Notes under the pieces: generated by a model
Told to the model about the DNA's origin: nothing
The model's database searches: none
The model's input: only the letters and a program-made list of their open reading frames with translations
Program-made: the position numbers and the translations under genes
In this document: positions 60,027 through 64,000 of the stretch, one piece after another
Numbering within the stretch: the first letter of the stretch is position 1
Layout of the letters: the number at the start of each line of letters is the position of its first letter
Assembly (NCBI GenBank): GCA_041690635.1
Contig: JAWLGZ010000005.1
Span: 350,100-414,099 of the forward strand
Direction of reading: 5' to 3'
Length of the DNA stretch: 64,000 bases
Source of the DNA: JAWLGZ01 sp041690635
GTDB lineage: Bacteria > Pseudomonadota > Gammaproteobacteria > Thiohalomonadales > Thiohalomonadaceae

Positions 60027-60078
60027 GCGCCGCTCTTCACCGCCCGGTGAGTTTCCCGGGGGCTGAAAAAAACAGTAG

Positions 60079-60106
60079 TTGACGGTGATGAGCTGGTCCG
60101 TATAAT
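60079..60106 (+). promoter_or_regulatory. rrn promoter 2
   Basis: TTGACG at 60079-60084, 16-bp spacer, TATAAT at 60101-60106; A-tract about 60066-60072. Confidence 0.85.
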
Positions 60107-60158
60107 GCGCCGCTCTTCACCACCCGGAGGGTTTCCCGGGTGCTGAGAAAAACAGCAG

Positions 60159-60186
60159 TTGACGGTGATGAGCTGGTCCGTATAAT
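60159..60186 (+). promoter_or_regulatory. rrn promoter 3
   Basis: TTGACG at 60159-60164, 16-bp spacer, TATAAT at 60181-60186. Confidence 0.85.
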
Positions 60187-60237
60187 GCGCCGCTCTTCAC
60201 CGCCCGGGAGCTTCCCGGGCGGCTGAAAAAACAGCAG

Positions 60238-60265
60238 TTGACGGTGATGAGCGAGTCCGTATAAT
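60238..60265 (+). promoter_or_regulatory. rrn promoter 4
   Basis: TTGACG at 60238-60243, 16-bp spacer with GAGCGAGTCCG, TATAAT at 60260-60265. Confidence 0.85.
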
Positions 60266-60316
60266 GCGCCGCTCTTCACCGCCCGGGAGCTTCCCGGGCG
60301 GCTGAAAAAACAGCAA

Positions 60317-60344
60317 TTGACGGTGATGAGCTGTTCCGTATAAT
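60317..60344 (+). promoter_or_regulatory. rrn promoter 5
   Basis: TTGACG at 60317-60322, 16-bp spacer with GAGCTGTTCCG, TATAAT at 60339-60344. Confidence 0.85.
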
Positions 60345-60396
60345 GCGCCGCTCTTCACCACCCGGAGGGTTTCCCGGGTGCTGAGAAAAACAGCAG

Positions 60397-60424
60397 TTGA
60401 CGGTGATGAGCGAGTCCGTATAAT
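60397..60424 (+). promoter_or_regulatory. rrn promoter 6
   Basis: TTGACG at 60397-60402, 16-bp spacer with GAGCGAGTCCG, TATAAT at 60419-60424. Confidence 0.85.
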
Positions 60425-60475
60425 GCGCCGCTCTTCACCGCCCGAGAGCTTCCCGGGCGGCTGAAAAAACAGCAG

Positions 60476-60503
60476 TTGACGGTGGTGAGCTGGTCCGTAT
60501 AAT
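60476..60503 (+). promoter_or_regulatory. rrn promoter 7
   Basis: TTGACG at 60476-60481, 16-bp spacer with GAGCTGGTCCG, TATAAT at 60498-60503. Confidence 0.85.
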
Positions 60504-60555
60504 GCGCCGCTCTTCACCACCCGGAGGGTTTCCCGGGTGCTGAGAAAAACAGCAG

Positions 60556-60583
60556 TTGACGGTGATGAGCGAGTCCGTATAAT
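60556..60583 (+). promoter_or_regulatory. rrn promoter 8
   Basis: TTGACG at 60556-60561, 16-bp spacer with GAGCGAGTCCG, TATAAT at 60578-60583. Last unit of the regular array. Confidence 0.85.
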
Positions 60584-60632
60584 GCGCCGCTCTTCACTGC
60601 TCCGGGGTTCCGGGGCTGGATGAAAACAGATG

Positions 60633-60660
60633 TTGACCGGGGTTGGCGAGAACGTATAAT
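60633..60660 (+). promoter_or_regulatory. rrn promoter 9
   Basis: TTGACC at 60633-60638, 16-bp spacer unlike the repeats, TATAAT at 60655-60660 followed by GCGCGCC. A diverged unit. Confidence 0.85.
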
Positions 60661-60730
60661 GCGCGCCTCCCTCGGGATGAAGGTCCCGCAGGACGCGGGG
60701 AACGCCAAAAGGAAAGTCAGCAGAAACTTG

Positions 60731-60758
60731 TTGACAGGCGCGAAAGAGGCTGTATAAT
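60731..60758 (+). promoter_or_regulatory. rrn promoter 10 (proximal)
   Basis: Consensus TTGACA at 60731-60736, 16-bp spacer, TATAAT at 60753-60758, about 190 bp before mature 16S. The start region (TTCCGCC) is less GC-rich than in the upstream copies. Confidence 0.9.
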
Positions 60759-60793
60759 TTCCGCCTCTTCAGTCAGGGTAAAGACCCTGGCAA

Positions 60794-60806
60794 CGCTCTT
60801 TAAAAA
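60794..60806 (+). promoter_or_regulatory. boxA antitermination element, 16S leader
   Basis: CGCTCTTTAAAAA matches the rrn boxA consensus (TGCTCTTTAACA) and lies 36 bp after promoter 10. It recruits the Nus factors that keep polymerase going through untranslated rRNA. Confidence 0.75.
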
Positions 60807-60809
60807 GTA

Positions 60810-60834
60810 GATCAGGTAATTTGTGTGGGCGCTC
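60810..60834 (+). other. 16S processing stem, left arm
   Basis: The 25 bases starting GATCAGGTAATTTGTGTGG pair with 62513-62537 at 24 of 25 positions, looping out the whole 16S gene. This is the expected RNase III substrate for release of pre-16S rRNA. Confidence 0.85.
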
Positions 60835-60945
60835 CGTCGATGCTTCTGGCTTGCCAGAAATAATCGATGAAGTGACCGAACCCGAATAGGGTTAGGGTAG
60901 CCTCATCGGTGAAAGGATTGGTCACCCCAAGTGACCGAACACCTT

Positions 60946-62486
<1,541 letters not shown>

Positions 62487-62512
62487 AAGAGAAGCTTGCC
62501 GGTTCTCGGCGC

Positions 62513-62537
62513 GAGCGCTCACACAAATTACCTGATC
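62513..62537 (+). other. 16S processing stem, right arm
   Basis: GAGCGCTCACACAAATTACC and the next five bases are complementary to 60810-60834, with one mismatch. Confidence 0.85.
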
Positions 62538-62555
62538 TCGCACAACATTGAGCAC

Positions 62556-62632
<77 letters not shown>

Positions 62633-62639
62633 ATCGTCA

Positions 62640-62715
62640 GGGGCCATAGCTCAGCTGGGAGAGCGCCTGCCTTGCACGCAGGAGGTCGTCGGTTCGATCC
62701 CGTCTGGCTCCACCA
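62640..62715 (+). tRNA. alaT: tRNA-Ala (anticodon TGC)
   Basis: 76 nt with encoded CCA. Anticodon TGC at 62673-62675 in the loop CTTGCAC. Acceptor GGGGCCA pairs with TGGCTCC (one G-T). Seven bases separate it from tRNA-Ile. Confidence 0.97.
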
Positions 62716-62782
62716 ATTTTTGAGTGCCCATTATTGAGCTTTCGTTCGCGAGGGCTCAACGCTAGACACTCGGCGTAGTGCT

Positions 62783-62795
62783 CGCTCTTTAACAA
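62783..62795 (+). promoter_or_regulatory. boxA antitermination element before 23S
   Basis: CGCTCTTTAACAA is a perfect core boxA (GCTCTTTAACA) in the spacer between tRNA-Ala and 23S, as in other rrn operons. Confidence 0.88.
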
Positions 62796-62868
62796 TTCGG
62801 ATTTCTGTCAAGGCGCTTTGGTGTGTCGTTGTCAGCATCATGTTAACCCAGATTTTTTGGGGTTATAT

Positions 62869-64000
<1,132 letters not shown>

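Larger units (their letters stand above)
60021..60600 (+). repeat. Tandem ~80-bp repeat array carrying promoters
   Basis: Each unit is: TATAATGCGCCGCTCTTCAC (GC-rich start region), a hairpin, CTGAAAAAACAG or CTGAGAAAAACAG (A-tract), then TTGACGGTGATGAG and the next spacer. Periods between -10 boxes are 80, 80, 79, 79, 80, 79, 80 and, last, 77. The hairpin is of two kinds: CCGCCCGGGAGCTTCCCGGG (units 3, 4 and 6) and CCACCCGGAGGGTTTCCCGG (units 2, 5 and 7); unit 1 is a hybrid and unit 8 is divergent. Spacers around GAGCTGGTCCG and GAGCGAGTCCG also vary. Confidence 0.95.
59913..60945 (+). other. rrn upstream region, 1.03 kb without a protein gene
   Basis: This gap holds ten tandem promoters (59999-60758), the hairpin repeats between them, the boxA leader element and the left arm of the 16S processing stem. 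Frames open on the minus strand here are artefacts of the repeats. A hairpin TTCTGGCTTGCCAGAA at about 60844-60859 lies in the 16S leader. Confidence 0.9.

Noticed and set aside
60021..60600. Possible CRISPR array.
   Set aside because: The units are nearly identical along their whole length, with no short repeat and unique spacer pattern and no cas genes.
60037..60708. Minus-strand frames through the rrn promoter array with repeating protein sequence.
   Set aside because: They arise from the ~80-bp DNA repeats; the conserved units are promoters, and frames shift between units of 79 and 80 bp.

Overview
This is a GC-rich stretch of a gammaproteobacterial chromosome. The 16S rRNA gene is of gammaproteobacterial type. 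The order argC / coiled-coil protein / bactofilin / erpA / anmK / M23 peptidase / tyrS / rrn is the one I recall from Pseudomonas and relatives. MutH, Mpl, UbiX, Rnd, HemL-ThiE-ThiD and Zur-ZnuABC fit the same class. Two electron-transfer systems (a haem-copper oxidase and a periplasm-facing Isp-type [NiFe] hydrogenase), a rubrerythrin cluster and a large Mrp antiporter suggest a respiratory, possibly chemolithotrophic Chromatiales-like organism. That lineage is inference; I could not run a 16S search. The window opens inside coxB and closes inside the 23S gene.

Layout. 1-3425: cytochrome c oxidase subunit II with a fused cytochrome c, followed by a subunit I-III fusion. 3541-4518: two small membrane proteins. 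4685-10492 (minus strand): Mrp/Mnh cation-proton antiporter, with MnhA and MnhB fused. 10808-12665: an ExbB/ExbD-like (MotA/MotB superfamily) pair whose ExbD-like subunit carries a long coiled coil. 12957-25074: mostly housekeeping genes (dienelactone hydrolase-like, PilZ, DUF1820, MutH, MlaC-like, CDF exporter, MoaC/MoaD/MoaE, a DksA-like regulator, phosphodiesterase, PLD enzyme, RNase D, Mpl, UbiX, LON-domain protein). 25097-34937: DedA-PAP2-LssY fusion, MetY, EamA transporter, diguanylate cyclase, MBL hydrolase, HemL, ThiE, ThiD. 35087-41136: HypC diverging from a protease-HupH-HynS-Isp1-Isp2-HynL hydrogenase operon. 41203-47613: a zinc-acquisition region with two Zur-box-like operators, a ZrgA/ABC/DUF3299 system and zur-znuCB opposite znuA. 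47681-51670: YqiA, DUF3501, Fe-S oxidoreductase, rubrerythrin, HemJ. 51751-51912: a candidate small gene or sRNA ending in a strong terminator. 52034-59912: argC to tyrS, with a citrate synthase gene inside the block. 59999-64000: the rrn operon (16S, tRNA-Ile, tRNA-Ala, partial 23S).

The most striking feature is upstream of the 16S gene. Ten sigma-70 promoters follow one another, each with a TTGAC(G/C/A) -35 box, a TATAAT -10 box and a 16-bp spacer. Eight periods of about 80 bp also carry a GC-rich hairpin and an A-tract in the position of an UP element. The other notable non-coding signal is a dispersed family of MITE-like intergenic elements with terminal inverted repeats, plus shorter hairpin relatives, in at least eight gaps between genes.
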